From Paracoccus sp. C2R09 (GTDB lineage: Bacteria > Pseudomonadota > Alphaproteobacteria > Rhodobacterales > Rhodobacteraceae): 64,000 bases of DNA. The notes beneath the pieces were generated by a model. That model was not told the DNA's origin and made no database searches. It worked only from the letters and a program-made list of their open reading frames with translations. Made by a program: the position numbers and the translations under genes. The stretch is from NCBI RefSeq assembly GCF_018860625.1, contig NZ_JAHKQB010000019.1, positions 47,702 to 111,701 of the forward strand, given 5' to 3'. Each line of letters opens with the position of its first letter. The stretch's first letter is position 1. Shown here in pieces: positions 20,013-29,769 of the stretch.

Positions 20013-20930
20013 ATGACCGACATCAACGCATATGACGCCAGCCCCGAAGGCGAGTTCCGCGATTACGTGGCGCTGCTGAAGCCGCGCGTGATGTCGCTGG
20101 TTGTCTTCACCGCCTTTGTCGGCCTGTGGGTCGCACCGGGTCAGGTCCATCCCTTCATCGGCTTCTGCGCGGTGCTGTTCATCGCCCTTGGCGGCGGGGC
20201 CTCGGGCGCGCTGAACATGTGGTACGACCGCGATATCGACGCGGTAATGAACCGCACCCGGTCGCGCCCCATCCCTTCGGGCCGCGTGCAGGAAAGCGAG
20301 GCCCTGGGCCTGGGGATCGTGCTGGGGACCATCTCGGTGATGATGCTGGGGCTGGTCGCGAACTGGTTTGCGGCGGGCTTTCTGGCCTTCACCATCTTCT
20401 TCTATGCCGTCGTCTATACCGTCTGGCTGAAGCGTTCGACGCCGCAGAACATCGTCATCGGCGGTGCCGCGGGCGCATTCCCCCCGATGATCGGCTGGGC
20501 CTGCGCGACGGGGGGCATCGGCATCGAATCCATCCTGATGTTCATGCTGATCTTCGTCTGGACGCCGCCGCATTTCTGGGCGCTGGCGCTGTTCATGAAA
20601 GAGGATTACCACCGCGCGGGTGTGCCTATGCTGACGGTGACCCATGGCCGCCGGTCCACGCGCCGCCACATTCTGGCCTATGCCGTGGCGCTGGCACCCT
20701 TCGCGATCGGGCTGGGGCTGACCTCGATCGGCGGGCCGCTCTACATGGCGGTGTCGGTCGTGCTGAACGTGGCCTTCCTGCGCGGCTGCTGGCAGATCTT
20801 CCGCCGGTCCGAGGATCAGGCCATCGCCGACGACTATGCCGTCGAGAAGCGCGTCTTCCGCCTGTCGCTCTACTATCTGTTCCTGCATTTCCTGGCGCTG
20901 CTGGTTCAGAGCTGGCTGGGGGGATGGTGA
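20013..20930 (+). CDS. ctaB: CtaB, protoheme IX farnesyltransferase (heme O synthase)
   Basis: UbiA-type membrane prenyltransferase that makes heme O, the precursor of heme A for the oxidase. 305 residues with about nine hydrophobic spans. The allylic-diphosphate motif [15 protein letters not shown] is exact and is followed by R-P-I-P-S-G-R. The start at 20013 has GAAGG upstream; a longer frame begins earlier but has no family support. Lies 61 bases after ctaC; its stop overlaps the next small gene. Confidence 0.97.
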   Translation: MTDINAYDASPEGEFRDYVALLKPRVMSLVVFTAFVGLWVAPGQVHPFIGFCAVLFIALGGGASGALNMWYDRDIDAVMNRTRSRPIPSGRVQESEALGLGIVLGTISVMMLGLVANWFAAGFLAFTIFFYAVVYTVWLKRSTPQNIVIGGAAGAFPPMIGWACATGGIGIESILMFMLIFVWTPPHFWALALFMKEDYHRAGVPMLTVTHGRRSTRRHILAYAVALAPFAIGLGLTSIGGPLYMAVSVVLNVAFLRGCWQIFRRSEDQAIADDYAVEKRVFRLSLYYLFLHFLALLVQSWLGGW

Positions 20931-21166
20931 TGCGCATCGAACATGAACTGCATGCGCGTCGCCGGTCGCGGAATGTGGGCCTGGGGCTTGTCCTTCTGGC
21001 CTTCGTCGCGCTGATCTTCGCGCTGACCGTGGTGAAGGTTCGCCAGGGCGATCTGATGGAAGCCTATGACCACCAGCCGCGCGTGTCCCTGACACCGCTG
21101 GACACACCTGCCGGAGCCCCGGCCGAGGAGACACCTGCCGGAGTCCCGGCGGAGGAGGCGCCATGA
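20930..21166 (+). CDS. Small single-pass membrane protein in the cta operon (CoxF-like)
   Basis: 78 residues beginning on the last base of the ctaB stop (alternative starts at 20924 and 20927). A basic N-terminus (H-A-R-R-R-S-R-N) precedes one transmembrane helix at about residues 16-35, then a short outside tail. Alphaproteobacterial oxidase operons often hold such a protein between ctaB and ctaG, usually labelled CoxF; the role is presumably in oxidase assembly but I cannot show it. The tail ends in two copies of T-P-A-G-x-P-A-E-E, from a 27-bp tandem repeat. Confidence 0.75.
   Translation: MRIEHELHARRRSRNVGLGLVLLAFVALIFALTVVKVRQGDLMEAYDHQPRVSLTPLDTPAGAPAEETPAGVPAEEAP
21104..21157 (+). repeat. 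Two-copy 27-bp tandem repeat inside the CoxF-like gene
   Basis: 21104-21130 and 21131-21157 are identical except for two bases. Each encodes a T-P-A-G-(A/V)-P-A-E-E peptide. Length 27 keeps the frame, so copy number could change without breaking the gene. It ends five bases before the ctaG start, so it may also affect ctaG translation. Confidence 0.85.
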
Positions 21167-21735
21167 AGCGCCCCGGACGCGAGGCACGCACCGCGCTCGG
21201 GCTGGTCGGCGTCGTCCTGACCATGGGCGCGCTGGCATGGGCCGCGGTGCCCTTCTACAACTGGTTCTGCAGCGTTACGGGCTTCGGCGGCACCACGCAG
21301 GTGGCCGAAACCGCATCCGACGAGATCCTGGACGAGATCGTGCGCGTGCGCTTCGACGCGAATGTGGACGACAACCTGGGTTGGACCTTCCGCCCCATGC
21401 AGAACCGCATGGACCTGCGGATCGGGGAAAACGGCCTCGCCTTCTACGAGGCGGTGAACAATACCGACCAGCCGCTGACGGGCACGGCCAGCTACAATGT
21501 CGCGCCGGACGTCTCGGGCTACTATTTCATCAAGATCGAATGCTTCTGCTTTACCGAGCAGACCCTGCAGCCGGGCGAGCGGATCGAGATGCCGGTCAAT
21601 TTCTATGTCGATCCCGAGATCGTTCAGGATCGCGACGCGTCATGGGTGCGCGACATCACCCTGTCCTATACCTTCCACCGGACCGAACCCCAAAGCGCCG
21701 CGCTTGACACGGGCACGTCCGGCACCATCAACTGA
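21163..21735 (+). CDS. ctaG: CtaG (Cox11), copper chaperone for the CuB site
   Basis: Delivers copper to subunit I of the aa3 oxidase. 190 residues: cytoplasmic N-terminus, one transmembrane helix at about 13-32, then a periplasmic immunoglobulin-like domain with the copper-binding pair C127-F-C129-F and the flanking [12 protein letters not shown] third conserved Cys is near the membrane ([10 protein letters not shown]). Overlaps the preceding small gene by four bases. Confidence 0.96.
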   Translation: MKRPGREARTALGLVGVVLTMGALAWAAVPFYNWFCSVTGFGGTTQVAETASDEILDEIVRVRFDANVDDNLGWTFRPMQNRMDLRIGENGLAFYEAVNNTDQPLTGTASYNVAPDVSGYYFIKIECFCFTEQTLQPGERIEMPVNFYVDPEIVQDRDASWVRDITLSYTFHRTEPQSAALDTGTSGTIN

Positions 21736-21770
21736 CCTGAAGACAAAGAGGGGGCCTCTGGGGACCAACG

Positions 21771-22598
21771 ATGGCGCATGCTAAGAACCACGATTACCAC
21801 ATTCTGCCGGCCTCCATCTGGCCGTTCCTCGCTTCGGTGGGGGTGTTCGTCATGCTGTTCGGCGCCGTCGCATGGATGAGCGGTGACGTCACCCTGATGG
21901 GTGCCGCGATCACCGGTCCCTGGCTGTTCGGGATCGGCCTGATCGCGACCTGCTATGTGGCCTTCGGCTGGTGGGCGGATGTCGTGCGCGAGGCGGAATC
22001 GGGCGATCATACCCCCGTCGTGCGCATCGGCCTGCAGGTCGGCTTCATCCTGTTCGTGCTGTCCGAGGCGATGCTGTTCGTGTCGCTGTTCTGGAACTTC
22101 ATGAAGAACGCACTCTATCCGATGGGCGAACAGAGCCCGATCACCGATGGCGTCTGGCCGCCCGAGGGGATCCAGACCTTCGACCCCTGGCATCTGCCCT
22201 TCATCAACACGCTGATCCTGCTGCTGTCGGGTGTGGCCGTCACCTGGGCGCACCATGCCTGGGCGCATGAGGGCGACCGCAAGACCACGATCAACGGCCT
22301 GGCCATCGCGGTCGTGCTGGGCGTGGCCTTCACCGGGCTTCAGGCCTACGAATACAGCCACGCGGCCTTCGGCCTGGCCGACACCGCCTATGCCTCGGCC
22401 TTCTATATCGCCACCGGGTTCCACGGGCTGCACGTGCTGATCGGCACGATCTTCCTGCTGGTCTGCCTGATCCGCTTCACCCGCGGCCAGATGACCCGCG
22501 ACCAGCATATCGGCTTCGAGGCCGCCGCCTGGTACTGGCACTTCGTCGACGTGATCTGGCTGGTGCTGTTCGCCGTCATCTACGTCTGGGGCAGCTGA
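21771..22598 (+). CDS. ctaE: CtaE, cytochrome c oxidase (aa3) subunit III
   Basis: Seven-helix subunit III, 275 residues, family length. Typical starts [17 protein letters not shown] and F-G-W-W-x-D-V are visible; the lipid-binding cleft residues and [14 protein letters not shown] near the C-terminus are conserved. GAGG lies upstream at 21749-21752. Followed by a strong terminator that separates it from surf1. Confidence 0.98.
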   Translation: MAHAKNHDYHILPASIWPFLASVGVFVMLFGAVAWMSGDVTLMGAAITGPWLFGIGLIATCYVAFGWWADVVREAESGDHTPVVRIGLQVGFILFVLSEAMLFVSLFWNFMKNALYPMGEQSPITDGVWPPEGIQTFDPWHLPFINTLILLLSGVAVTWAHHAWAHEGDRKTTINGLAIAVVLGVAFTGLQAYEYSHAAFGLADTAYASAFYIATGFHGLHVLIGTIFLLVCLIRFTRGQMTRDQHIGFEAAAWYWHFVDVIWLVLFAVIYVWGS

Positions 22599-22620
22599 TT
22601 TCCCCGACGCGACGAAACGG

Positions 22621-22648
22621 CGCGCGGGGGCTGTCCCCGCGCGTTTTT
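22621..22648 (+). terminator. Intrinsic terminator between ctaE and surf1
   Basis: CGCGCGGGG (22621-22629), 5-base loop, CCCCGCGCG (22635-22643), five T residues. A perfect 9-bp GC stem, so most oxidase-operon transcription should end here and SURF1 would be made at a lower level by read-through or from its own promoter. Confidence 0.9.
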
Positions 22649-22672
22649 CGTCCGGCCCGTCCCGAAAGCCCC

Positions 22673-23344
22673 ATGCGCCGTTACCTTTTCCCCGTCCTGA
22701 TCGGCATCGTCGGATGCACCATCCTGATCCAGCTTGGCCTGTGGCAGCTGGATCGGCGCGACTGGAAGGAAGGCATGCTGGACCAGATCCGGCAGGGTAT
22801 CGACGCCGAACCCGTGCCGCTGCCGGGCGATATCGACCCGTCGATGAAATACATGCCCGTCACGGTCGAGGGCACCACCTCGGGGGCCGAGATCAACGTG
22901 CTGTCCCATACCAAGGAGCAGGGCGCGGGATACCAGGTCGTGTCGCGCTTCATCACGGATGACGGTCGCGCGATCCTGCTGGATCGGGGTTTCGTACCCC
23001 AGGACGATCGGCATGTGAAACGCGGCCCCGTGCGGCTGCGCGTGACGGGCAACCTGCATTGGCCGCAGGATGCCGGCAGCTCGACCCCGGCACCGAACCT
23101 GGACGAGAACATCTGGTTCGCCCGCGACGTGGATGCGATGGCGCGGCAGCTGGGCACAGAACCCGTGCTGGTCGTCGCAAGCTTCGTCGAAGGCGACAAC
23201 CAGGGCGCCGAACCCATTCCCGTCGCGATCGAGGGGATACCGAACAACCACCTGTCCTATGCCATGCAGTGGTTCATGATCGCCGCGACATGGGCGGTGA
23301 TGACACTGGCGCTGATCTGGCGTATCAGGCAGCGCAGCTATTGA
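22673..23344 (+). CDS. surf1: SURF1 family oxidase assembly factor
   Basis: Membrane protein aiding heme A insertion into the oxidase. 223 residues with the family layout: an N-terminal helix (about 5-24) ending in L-G-x-W-Q-L-x-R-R-x-W-K, a periplasmic domain, and a C-terminal helix (about 197-215). Conserved G-x-G-Y-x-V and L-x-D-R-G-F-V-P are present. Gene order after ctaE is as in other Rhodobacteraceae. No clear Shine-Dalgarno precedes the ATG. thrC begins 10 bases after the stop. Confidence 0.92.
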   Translation: MRRYLFPVLIGIVGCTILIQLGLWQLDRRDWKEGMLDQIRQGIDAEPVPLPGDIDPSMKYMPVTVEGTTSGAEINVLSHTKEQGAGYQVVSRFITDDGRAILLDRGFVPQDDRHVKRGPVRLRVTGNLHWPQDAGSSTPAPNLDENIWFARDVDAMARQLGTEPVLVVASFVEGDNQGAEPIPVAIEGIPNNHLSYAMQWFMIAATWAVMTLALIWRIRQRSY

Positions 23345-23354
23345 AGGATTGACG

Positions 23355-24731
23355 ATGCGTTACGTCTCGACCCGCGGAGAGGCCCCGAGCCTGGATTTCG
23401 AACAAGCCATGCTGTCCGGTCTGGCCCGCGACGGGGGGCTGTACTTGCCCGAGACCATCCCGACCATCGACGGCCTGGACCGCATGGACGGCCTTCCCTA
23501 CGAGGAGATCGCCTTCCGCGTCGTGCGTCCCTTCACCGGCGACTGCTTCACCGACGAGGAACTGCGCGGCGCGATCGACCGGGCCTATGACCGGATCAGC
23601 CACGCGGCCCGCGCGCCGCTGGTGCAGCTGGCCCCCGGCCATCACCTGCTGGAGCTGTTCCACGGCCCGACGCTGGCCTTCAAGGACTTTGCGATGCAGC
23701 TGATCGCGCAGCTGTTCCAGATCGCGCTGAAGCGGTCGGGTCAGCGGATCACCATCGTGGGCGCGACCTCGGGCGATACCGGATCGGCCGCGATCGAGGC
23801 CTTCAAGGGCATCGACAACGTGGACGTGTTCATCATGTATCCCCATGGCCGCGTGTCCGAGGTGCAGCGCCGCCAGATGACCACCCCCGAGGCGCAGAAC
23901 GTCCACGCGCTGGCGATGACGGGTCATTTCGACGACTGCCAGGCGCGGCTCAAGGACCTGTTCAACGATCACGATTTCCGCGACACCGTCGGGCTTGCGG
24001 GCGTGAACAGCATCAACTGGGCGCGGGTCGTGGCGCAGATCGTGTACTACTTCACCGCGGCGGCCAGCCTGGGCATGCGCCCGACCGATTTCTGCGTGCC
24101 GACCGGCAATTTCGGCGACATCTTCGCGGGCAGCATCGCGCGCCGCATGGGCCTGCCGGTCCGTCGCCTGATCGTCGCCACGAACCAGAACGACATCCTG
24201 CACCGCGCGCTGACCACCGGCGAATACCGCGTGGGCGAGGTCGCCCCCTCGATCAGCCCGTCGATGGACATCCAGGTCAGCTCGAATTTCGAACGCGCGC
24301 TGTATCTGGCCTATGACAAGGATGCGGGTGCGATCCGCCAGCTGATGGACGAACTGAAGGCTGGCGGCTTCTCGATCAGCCAGGGCGCGCTGGAGACCCT
24401 GCGCGACGAGTTCCTGTCGGGACGTGTCAGCGAAGAGGAAACCACCGCCCAGATCCGCGCCACCCGCGATGCCACGGACGAGATCCTGTGCCCGCACAGC
24501 GCCATCGGCGTGGCCGTGGCCGAACGCCATATCGAACCGGGCGTGCCCATGGTGACGCTTGCCACCGCCCATCCCGCGAAATTCCCCGACGCGGTGGAAG
24601 ACGCCATCGGTCAGCGCCCCGGCCTGCCGCCGCACATGGCCGGGCTGTTCGATCTGCCCGAACGCGTCACCCGGGTTGAAAACGACGTCGAGGCGCTTAA
24701 ATCGCTGATCCTCGACCGGAGGACCAATTGA
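23355..24731 (+). CDS. thrC: Threonine synthase
   Basis: PLP enzyme converting O-phosphohomoserine to threonine. 458 residues, the longer (bacterial/yeast) class. Start 23355 follows AAGGA at six bases. The N-terminus reads R-Y-V-S-T-R-G; the PLP lysine is K110 in L-A-F-K-D-F-A-M-Q; the phosphate-binding S-G-D-T-G-S-A-A follows near residue 140. TGA overlaps the TTG start of the M16 peptidase gene (TTGA at 24728-24731). Confidence 0.96.
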   Translation: MRYVSTRGEAPSLDFEQAMLSGLARDGGLYLPETIPTIDGLDRMDGLPYEEIAFRVVRPFTGDCFTDEELRGAIDRAYDRISHAARAPLVQLAPGHHLLELFHGPTLAFKDFAMQLIAQLFQIALKRSGQRITIVGATSGDTGSAAIEAFKGIDNVDVFIMYPHGRVSEVQRRQMTTPEAQNVHALAMTGHFDDCQARLKDLFNDHDFRDTVGLAGVNSINWARVVAQIVYYFTAAASLGMRPTDFCVPTGNFGDIFAGSIARRMGLPVRRLIVATNQNDILHRALTTGEYRVGEVAPSISPSMDIQVSSNFERALYLAYDKDAGAIRQLMDELKAGGFSISQGALETLRDEFLSGRVSEEETTAQIRATRDATDEILCPHSAIGVAVAERHIEPGVPMVTLATAHPAKFPDAVEDAIGQRPGLPPHMAGLFDLPERVTRVENDVEALKSLILDRRTN

Positions 24732-26002
24732 ACCAAGACCCCAACAGCCGCCTGACGACCCTTCCCAACGGCCTGCGCATCGTGACGCGCCGGATGCCGG
24801 GGCTGCATTCCGCGGCCCTGGGCGTCTGGGTCAGCGCGGGCGGACGCAACGAACGCGCCGAACAGAACGGCATCGCGCATTTCCTCGAACACATGGCGTT
24901 CAAGGGCACGAAGACCCGCAGCGCCCTGCAGATCGCCGAGGCGATCGAGGATGTGGGCGGCTATATCAACGCCTATACCTCTCGCGATGCGACGGCCTAT
25001 TACGTCCGCGTGCTGGAACAGGACGTTGACCTGGCCTTCGACGTCATCAGCGACATCGTCCTGAACCCGGTCTTCGACCAGCGAGAGATCGAGGTCGAGC
25101 GCGGCGTCATCCTGCAGGAGATCGGCCAGTCGCTGGACACGCCCGACGACATCATCTTCGACTGGCTGCAGGAAGCGGCCTATCCCGACCAGCCCATCGG
25201 TCGCACGATCCTGGGCCCGGCCGAGCGCGTAAGCAGCTTCGGCCGCGAGGACCTGGCCCAGTTCGTGACCGAACATTACGGCCCCGGCCAGATGATCGTC
25301 GCGGCATCGGGGGCCGTCGATCACGACCGCATCGTCCGCCTGGCCGAGGCGACGCTCGGCCATATCGCGCCTCGCCCGCAGGCGGTCCGCGAAGGCGCGC
25401 GTTGGAAGGGTCTAGAATTCCGCCGCGACAAGCCGCTGGAACAGGCGCATTTCACGCTGGCGCTGGAAGGGCCGGGCTATCACGCGCCCGACTTCTATGC
25501 CTCGCAGATCTTCTCGGCGGCGCTTGGCGGGGGGATGTCCTCTCGCCTGTTCCAGAAGATCCGCGAGGAACGCGGTCTGTGCTACACGATCTTCGCGCAA
25601 TCGGGTTTTCATGACGATACCGGCATGATGACCGTCTATGCGGGCACGGGCGCCGACGATCTGGGCGATCTGGCCAACCTGACCATAGACGAAATCAAGC
25701 GCGCCGCGGAGGACATGTCCGAGGCCGAGATCGCGCGCGCCAAGGCGCAGCTGCGCGCGGGGCTGCTCATGGGGCTCGAAAGCCCCTCGGCCCAGGCCGA
25801 ACGCGCGGCGCGGACCTTGGCGATCTGGGGCCATGTCCCCGATCCCGCCGATGTGGCCGAACGCATCGCCGCCGTCACCGCCGCCGATGTGCGCGCCCAT
25901 GCCGAGGCGATGATCGCGAATGCGCAGCCTGCGCTGGCGCTCTATGGGCCGATTTCACGCGCACCGTCGCGCGATGCGTTGATCGAAAGGCTGGCCGCAT
26001 GA
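24728..26002 (+). CDS. M16 family zinc peptidase (mitochondrial processing peptidase-like)
   Basis: 424 residues, a single-chain pitrilysin-clan peptidase similar to alphaproteobacterial relatives of the mitochondrial processing peptidase. The inverted zinc motif H51-F-L-E54-H55 is intact, with the third ligand Glu expected in E-V-E-R-G-V-I-L-Q-E about 75 residues on. Both M16 domains are present. Initiation must be TTG 24728, which follows GGAGGA at four bases; there is no ATG before the conserved region. Its physiological substrate is unknown. The stop overlaps the following acetyltransferase start (ATGA). Confidence 0.9.
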   Translation: MNQDPNSRLTTLPNGLRIVTRRMPGLHSAALGVWVSAGGRNERAEQNGIAHFLEHMAFKGTKTRSALQIAEAIEDVGGYINAYTSRDATAYYVRVLEQDVDLAFDVISDIVLNPVFDQREIEVERGVILQEIGQSLDTPDDIIFDWLQEAAYPDQPIGRTILGPAERVSSFGREDLAQFVTEHYGPGQMIVAASGAVDHDRIVRLAEATLGHIAPRPQAVREGARWKGLEFRRDKPLEQAHFTLALEGPGYHAPDFYASQIFSAALGGGMSSRLFQKIREERGLCYTIFAQSGFHDDTGMMTVYAGTGADDLGDLANLTIDEIKRAAEDMSEAEIARAKAQLRAGLLMGLESPSAQAERAARTLAIWGHVPDPADVAERIAAVTAADVRAHAEAMIANAQPALALYGPISRAPSRDALIERLAA

Positions 26003-26583
26003 TCATGGCGCGGCGACGTTCCTTCCGGCTCGACGCCGAACGGATCGTGCTGCGCCTGCCCCAACATACCGATTTCACGGCCTGGAGCACGCTCCGGGCC
26101 GAAAGCCGGGACTTCCTGACGCCCTGGGAACCGGTCTGGTCGCCCGATCACCTGACCCGCAAGAGCTTTACCAACCGCGTCTACTGGGCCGCGCGGGCCA
26201 GCCGTCAGGGCACGGCCTTTCCGCTGTTCATCCTGCGCCGCGACGGGGCGCTGGTCGGGGCGATCACGCTGGACAACATCCGCCGCGGGCCTGCGCAATC
26301 GGGGACGATCGGCTATTGGATCGGCCAGCGCCATGCACGCATGGGCTACATGGCCGAGGCCATCGGCGTGCTGGTCCATTACGCCTTCACCACGCTGGAC
26401 CTGTCCCGGATCGAGGCCGCCTGCCTGCCCGAGAACGCCGCCTCGCGCGGGGTGCTGGAGAAGTCCGGCTTCAAGTACGAGGGCGTCGCCCAGAGCTATC
26501 TGCAGATCGCGGGGCGCTGGCGGAACCACGTCCTCTATTCCAACCTGCGGCTGGACCGACGCGGCCGCACCGATATCCGCTGA
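25999..26583 (+). CDS. GNAT acetyltransferase, RimJ-like
   Basis: 194 residues with the GNAT fold of the RimJ/RimL group: an R-L-x-L-R-L-P start, F-x-I-x-x-R-x-x-G-x-L-V-G-A-I-T-L-D-N-I strand, I-G-Y-W-I-G acetyl-CoA region and N-x-A-S-R-x-V-L-E-K-S-G-F end motif. RimJ acetylates the N-terminus of ribosomal protein S5, but many relatives act on other amines, so the substrate is open. Coupled to the M16 peptidase by a 4-base overlap. An in-frame ATG two codons on (26005) is an alternative start. Confidence 0.85.
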   Translation: MIMARRRSFRLDAERIVLRLPQHTDFTAWSTLRAESRDFLTPWEPVWSPDHLTRKSFTNRVYWAARASRQGTAFPLFILRRDGALVGAITLDNIRRGPAQSGTIGYWIGQRHARMGYMAEAIGVLVHYAFTTLDLSRIEAACLPENAASRGVLEKSGFKYEGVAQSYLQIAGRWRNHVLYSNLRLDRRGRTDIR

Positions 26584-26593
26584 CAGGTTGCCC

Positions 26594-27991
26594 ATGCTGA
26601 ACCCCGCCGACGACCGCCTTGCCGCCTGCCTTCCGCAAGGCGTCCTGCGCGAGGTCACCCCCGCCCATGTCGAGGAACCGCGCGGGCGTTTCCGCGGGCA
26701 GGCGGGCCTTGTCGCGGCCCCCCGCGATGCCGAGGAATGCGCCGCCGTCATCCGCGCTTGCGCGGAAGCCCGCGTGGCCGTCGTTCCGCGTGGCGGCGGC
26801 ACGGGCCTGGTCGGGGGCAACGTCATGCCCGACGGCCCCGCGCCCCTCGTCCTGTCGATGGAACGGATGACCGCCATCCGCGCCACCTGGCCCGAGGAAG
26901 GCGTGATGATCGCCGAGGCCGGGGCGATCCTGCAATCGGCCCGCGATGCGGCGGCAGCGGTGGGGCGCCAGTTCCCGCTGTCGTTGGCATCGCAGGGCAG
27001 CGCGCAGATCGGCGGCGTCCTGTCGACCAATGCGGGCGGCGTCAACGTGCTGCGCCATGGCAATGCCCGCGCCCTGTGCCTGGGCATCGAAGCCGTTCTG
27101 CCATCGGGCGAGATCATGCGCGACCTCCAGCGTCTGCGGAAGGACAATACCGGATACGACATGCGCGACCTGCTGATCGGGGCCGAAGGCACCCTTGGGG
27201 TGATCACGGCCGCATCGCTGGTGCTGGCGCCCGTGCCTGCGGAAACCGGCGTCGCGATGATGGTGGTGGACAGCCCCGCGGGGGCCCTGTCGCTGCTGTC
27301 GCTTGCGCAGGCGCGCATGGCGGGCGGCGTCACCGCGTTCGAGCTGATCTCGGGGCAGGGAATGCGCTTTCTGGCCGAGGCATTCCCGGACATGCGCCAG
27401 CCCTTCGACCCCGCGCCCGAATGGATGGCCCTGGTCGAGGTCGGCCTGCCTGCGGGCCTGTCGGCCGATGCCGCGCTGGAGGGGCTGTTCACCGCCGGCC
27501 TTGAGGCCGGGCTGGTCGATGACGGCACCATCGCGCAATCGGGTCAGCAGGCTGCGGATCTCTGGGCCCTGCGCGAACATATCCCGCTGGCCAACCGCCA
27601 TGTCGGCGCGATCGCCAGCCACGACATCAGCCTGCCTTTGTCCGAGGTGGCGCGCTTCATCGCGGATGCGGGGGCGATGATGGCGGGGCAGGGCGACATG
27701 CGCATCAACTGCTTCGGCCATCTGGGCGACGGCAACCTGCATTACAACCTGTTCCCCGCCAAGGGCCGCCCGCGCGAGGAATATGACGATCGCCGCCGCG
27801 ACCTGTCGCGGATGATCCACGAGATGGTCGTCGCACGCGGCGGGTCGTTTTCCGCCGAACACGGGGTGGGGCGGCTCAAGGCGCAGGATCTGGCCCGTTG
27901 GGGCGATCCCGTGCGCCTGTCGGCCATGCGGGCCATCAAGGGGGCGCTGGACCCCCTTGGCATCATGAACCCCGGCGCGGTCCTGGCTTAA
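26594..27991 (+). CDS. FAD-binding oxidase of the GlcD / D-2-hydroxyacid dehydrogenase type
   Basis: 465-residue flavoprotein. The FAD-binding PCMH domain shows [13 protein letters not shown] near residue 60 and I-G-G-x-L-S-T-N-A-G-G near residue 138; the C-terminal FAD-oxidase domain ends with [10 protein letters not shown], a catalytic metal/His region, and E-H-G-V-G. This is the pattern of D-2-hydroxyglutarate dehydrogenase, glycolate oxidase GlcD and D-lactate dehydrogenase; the substrate cannot be told from sequence. Its stop codon overlaps that of apt on the other strand (TTAA). Confidence 0.88.
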   Translation: MLNPADDRLAACLPQGVLREVTPAHVEEPRGRFRGQAGLVAAPRDAEECAAVIRACAEARVAVVPRGGGTGLVGGNVMPDGPAPLVLSMERMTAIRATWPEEGVMIAEAGAILQSARDAAAAVGRQFPLSLASQGSAQIGGVLSTNAGGVNVLRHGNARALCLGIEAVLPSGEIMRDLQRLRKDNTGYDMRDLLIGAEGTLGVITAASLVLAPVPAETGVAMMVVDSPAGALSLLSLAQARMAGGVTAFELISGQGMRFLAEAFPDMRQPFDPAPEWMALVEVGLPAGLSADAALEGLFTAGLEAGLVDDGTIAQSGQQAADLWALREHIPLANRHVGAIASHDISLPLSEVARFIADAGAMMAGQGDMRINCFGHLGDGNLHYNLFPAKGRPREEYDDRRRDLSRMIHEMVVARGGSFSAEHGVGRLKAQDLARWGDPVRLSAMRAIKGALDPLGIMNPGAVLA

Positions 27992-28521
27992 TCGCCCTCG
28001 AATTCGCACAAGGCATGGACCGGCATGTCCATGCCCTCCAGCAGCTTGCGACCGCCCAGATCGGGCAGGTCGATGACGAAGGCGCAGCCCACGACCTCGG
28101 CACCCAGACGGCGGCACAGCTTGATGCTGGCCTCGGCGGTGCCGCCGGTCGCCAGCAGATCGTCCACGATCAGCACGCGTTCGCCGGGCTTCAGCGCATC
28201 GTCATGGATCTCCATCACCGCCTCGCCATATTCCAGCTGATAGGCCTCGGAGATGACGGTGCCGGGCAGCTTGCCCTTCTTGCGGATCGGCACGAAGCCC
28301 GTCGACAGCTGATGCGCCACCGCGCCGCCCAGGATGAAGCCGCGCGCCTCGAGGCCCACGACCTTGTCGATCCGGTCCCCGGCATAGCCGTGCAGGATCT
28401 GGTCAACCGCCATGCGGAACCCGCGCGCATCGGCGAACAGGGTCGTCACGTCGCGGAAGATGATGCCTTCCTTGGGAAAGTCGTGGATGCTGCGGATGTA
28501 ATCCTTGACGCTTCGGCTCAT
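27988..28521 (-). CDS. apt: Adenine phosphoribosyltransferase
   Basis: Salvage enzyme making AMP from adenine and PRPP. 177 residues. The start [19 protein letters not shown] is the APT signature and the PRPP loop reads [13 protein letters not shown]. Its ATG overlaps the end of the flavin reductase-like gene (28518-28521), so both are one transcription unit. Confidence 0.96.
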   Translation of the reverse strand: MSRSVKDYIRSIHDFPKEGIIFRDVTTLFADARGFRMAVDQILHGYAGDRIDKVVGLEARGFILGGAVAHQLSTGFVPIRKKGKLPGTVISEAYQLEYGEAVMEIHDDALKPGERVLIVDDLLATGGTAEASIKLCRRLGAEVVGCAFVIDLPDLGGRKLLEGMDMPVHALCEFEGD

Positions 28522-29120
28522 GCCGGACGCTCCATCTCGAACAAATCGGTCACGGCGGCATAGTCCTTGTAGCCCAGGCGCGCAATCCAGCCGCCCGCCG
28601 TGCGCGGATCGAAGCGCCCGTCCACGATGCAGTCGTCGCGCATGTGCACGCCCGTCACCACGCCGAAGACCGCGACATTCGCCTGACCGGCCAGCGGCAC
28701 GACCTGCGTCATCCGGCATTCCAGGGATGCGGCGGCATTGCGCACGCGCAGGCAGTCGATCGTGTCGCAGGGCGCCATCTCGATGCCGGCGGCATCCGCC
28801 TCGGAACTGCCGGCGGGCAGGGGGGCCGAGGTCGCGTTCAGCGCATCGCGCAGATCGCCCGTCGCGATGTTGACGCAGAAGACGCCCGTCTCGATGATCT
28901 GGGCCATGCTGTCCTTGGTGCCGCTGCGGTCGGGCTTGGTCCCGGTCGAGGCGAACATCACCTGCGGCGGGACATAGGCCACCGCATTGAAGAAGCTGTA
29001 GGGGGCGAGATTGTCGCCCTGCGCGCCGCGCGTCGAGATCCAGCCGATGGGCCGGGGCGCGACGATCGCGTTGAAGGGGTTGTGTGGCAGGCCGTGTCCG
29101 GCTTCGGGGCGATAGAACAT
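28518..29120 (-). CDS. Flavin reductase-like, FMN-binding split barrel protein
   Basis: 200 residues starting at 29120 after AGGAG. The opening [17 protein letters not shown] and A-P-Y-S-F-F-N-A-V are the hallmark of the DIM6/NTAB flavin reductase-like domain, which binds FMN or FAD and reduces it or acts on small substrates. G-V-V-T-G-V-H later is also typical. Function beyond flavin binding is uncertain. Genes of this group often lie beside adenine or purine salvage genes without known reason; here it overlaps apt by four bases. Confidence 0.85.
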   Translation of the reverse strand: MFYRPEAGHGLPHNPFNAIVAPRPIGWISTRGAQGDNLAPYSFFNAVAYVPPQVMFASTGTKPDRSGTKDSMAQIIETGVFCVNIATGDLRDALNATSAPLPAGSSEADAAGIEMAPCDTIDCLRVRNAAASLECRMTQVVPLAGQANVAVFGVVTGVHMRDDCIVDGRFDPRTAGGWIARLGYKDYAAVTDLFEMERPA

Positions 29121-29232
29121 GATCGGCCTCTCCTTTGATGCGCGCCCAAACTGCCACCGGATTTCTGCATGTGCAATGTTCCGCATGGGAAAGCGCCGTG
29201 CTATGCGCCGCCCGTTGAGACGAGGATGCGCC

Positions 29233-29730
29233 ATGTACCGGATCACCCCCGAGACGCCCGCCGATACCGCCGAGGTCGAGGCGCTCTATGATCTGTGCTT
29301 CGCGCCGGGGCGGACGGCGCTGTCGTCCTATCGCCTGCGTGACGGGGTGGCGCCGATCTGGCCCCTGTGCCTGACGCTGCGCAGCGACGGTCACCTGCTG
29401 GCCGCGATCCGGTTCTGGCCGGTGCGCGTGGCGGGGCGTCGTGTTCTGTTGCTGGGGCCCATCGCGGTCCATCCCACCGCGCAGGGCGAGGGTCTGGGCG
29501 GGATGCTGATGCGCGACAGCCTGGAACGCGCGCGCGGCATGGGATTCGGGCGGGTGCTTCTGGTGGGCGATGCGCCCTACTATTCGCGCTTCGGCTTCGC
29601 GCGGCTGGACGAGGTCGAGATGCCGCCCCCCACGAATCCCGACCGGGTGCTGGGGCTGGAACTGCGGCCCGGCGCATGGGTTGATGTGACAGGCCCCGTG
29701 ACGCGCGACGATACCGCGCCATCGGCCTGA
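29233..29730 (+). CDS. GNAT N-acetyltransferase, YhbS-like
   Basis: 165 residues. The GNAT core is clear: [20 protein letters not shown] (acetyl-CoA loop) and [15 protein letters not shown], the latter typical of the YhbS subgroup. Start at 29233 follows GAGG at 7 bases. Divergent from the flavin reductase gene, with 112 bases between. Substrate unknown. Confidence 0.86.
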   Translation: MYRITPETPADTAEVEALYDLCFAPGRTALSSYRLRDGVAPIWPLCLTLRSDGHLLAAIRFWPVRVAGRRVLLLGPIAVHPTAQGEGLGGMLMRDSLERARGMGFGRVLLVGDAPYYSRFGFARLDEVEMPPPTNPDRVLGLELRPGAWVDVTGPVTRDDTAPSA

Positions 29731-29769
29731 CCGCCCCCCGTGCCAAACGGATATGCCGAAGGATCCGCG

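Noticed and set aside
18860..20026. Upstream continuation of tldD to about 860 codons.
   Set aside because: It covers ctaC in antisense and the shared promoter; TldD family length and AGGAG fix the start at 18859.
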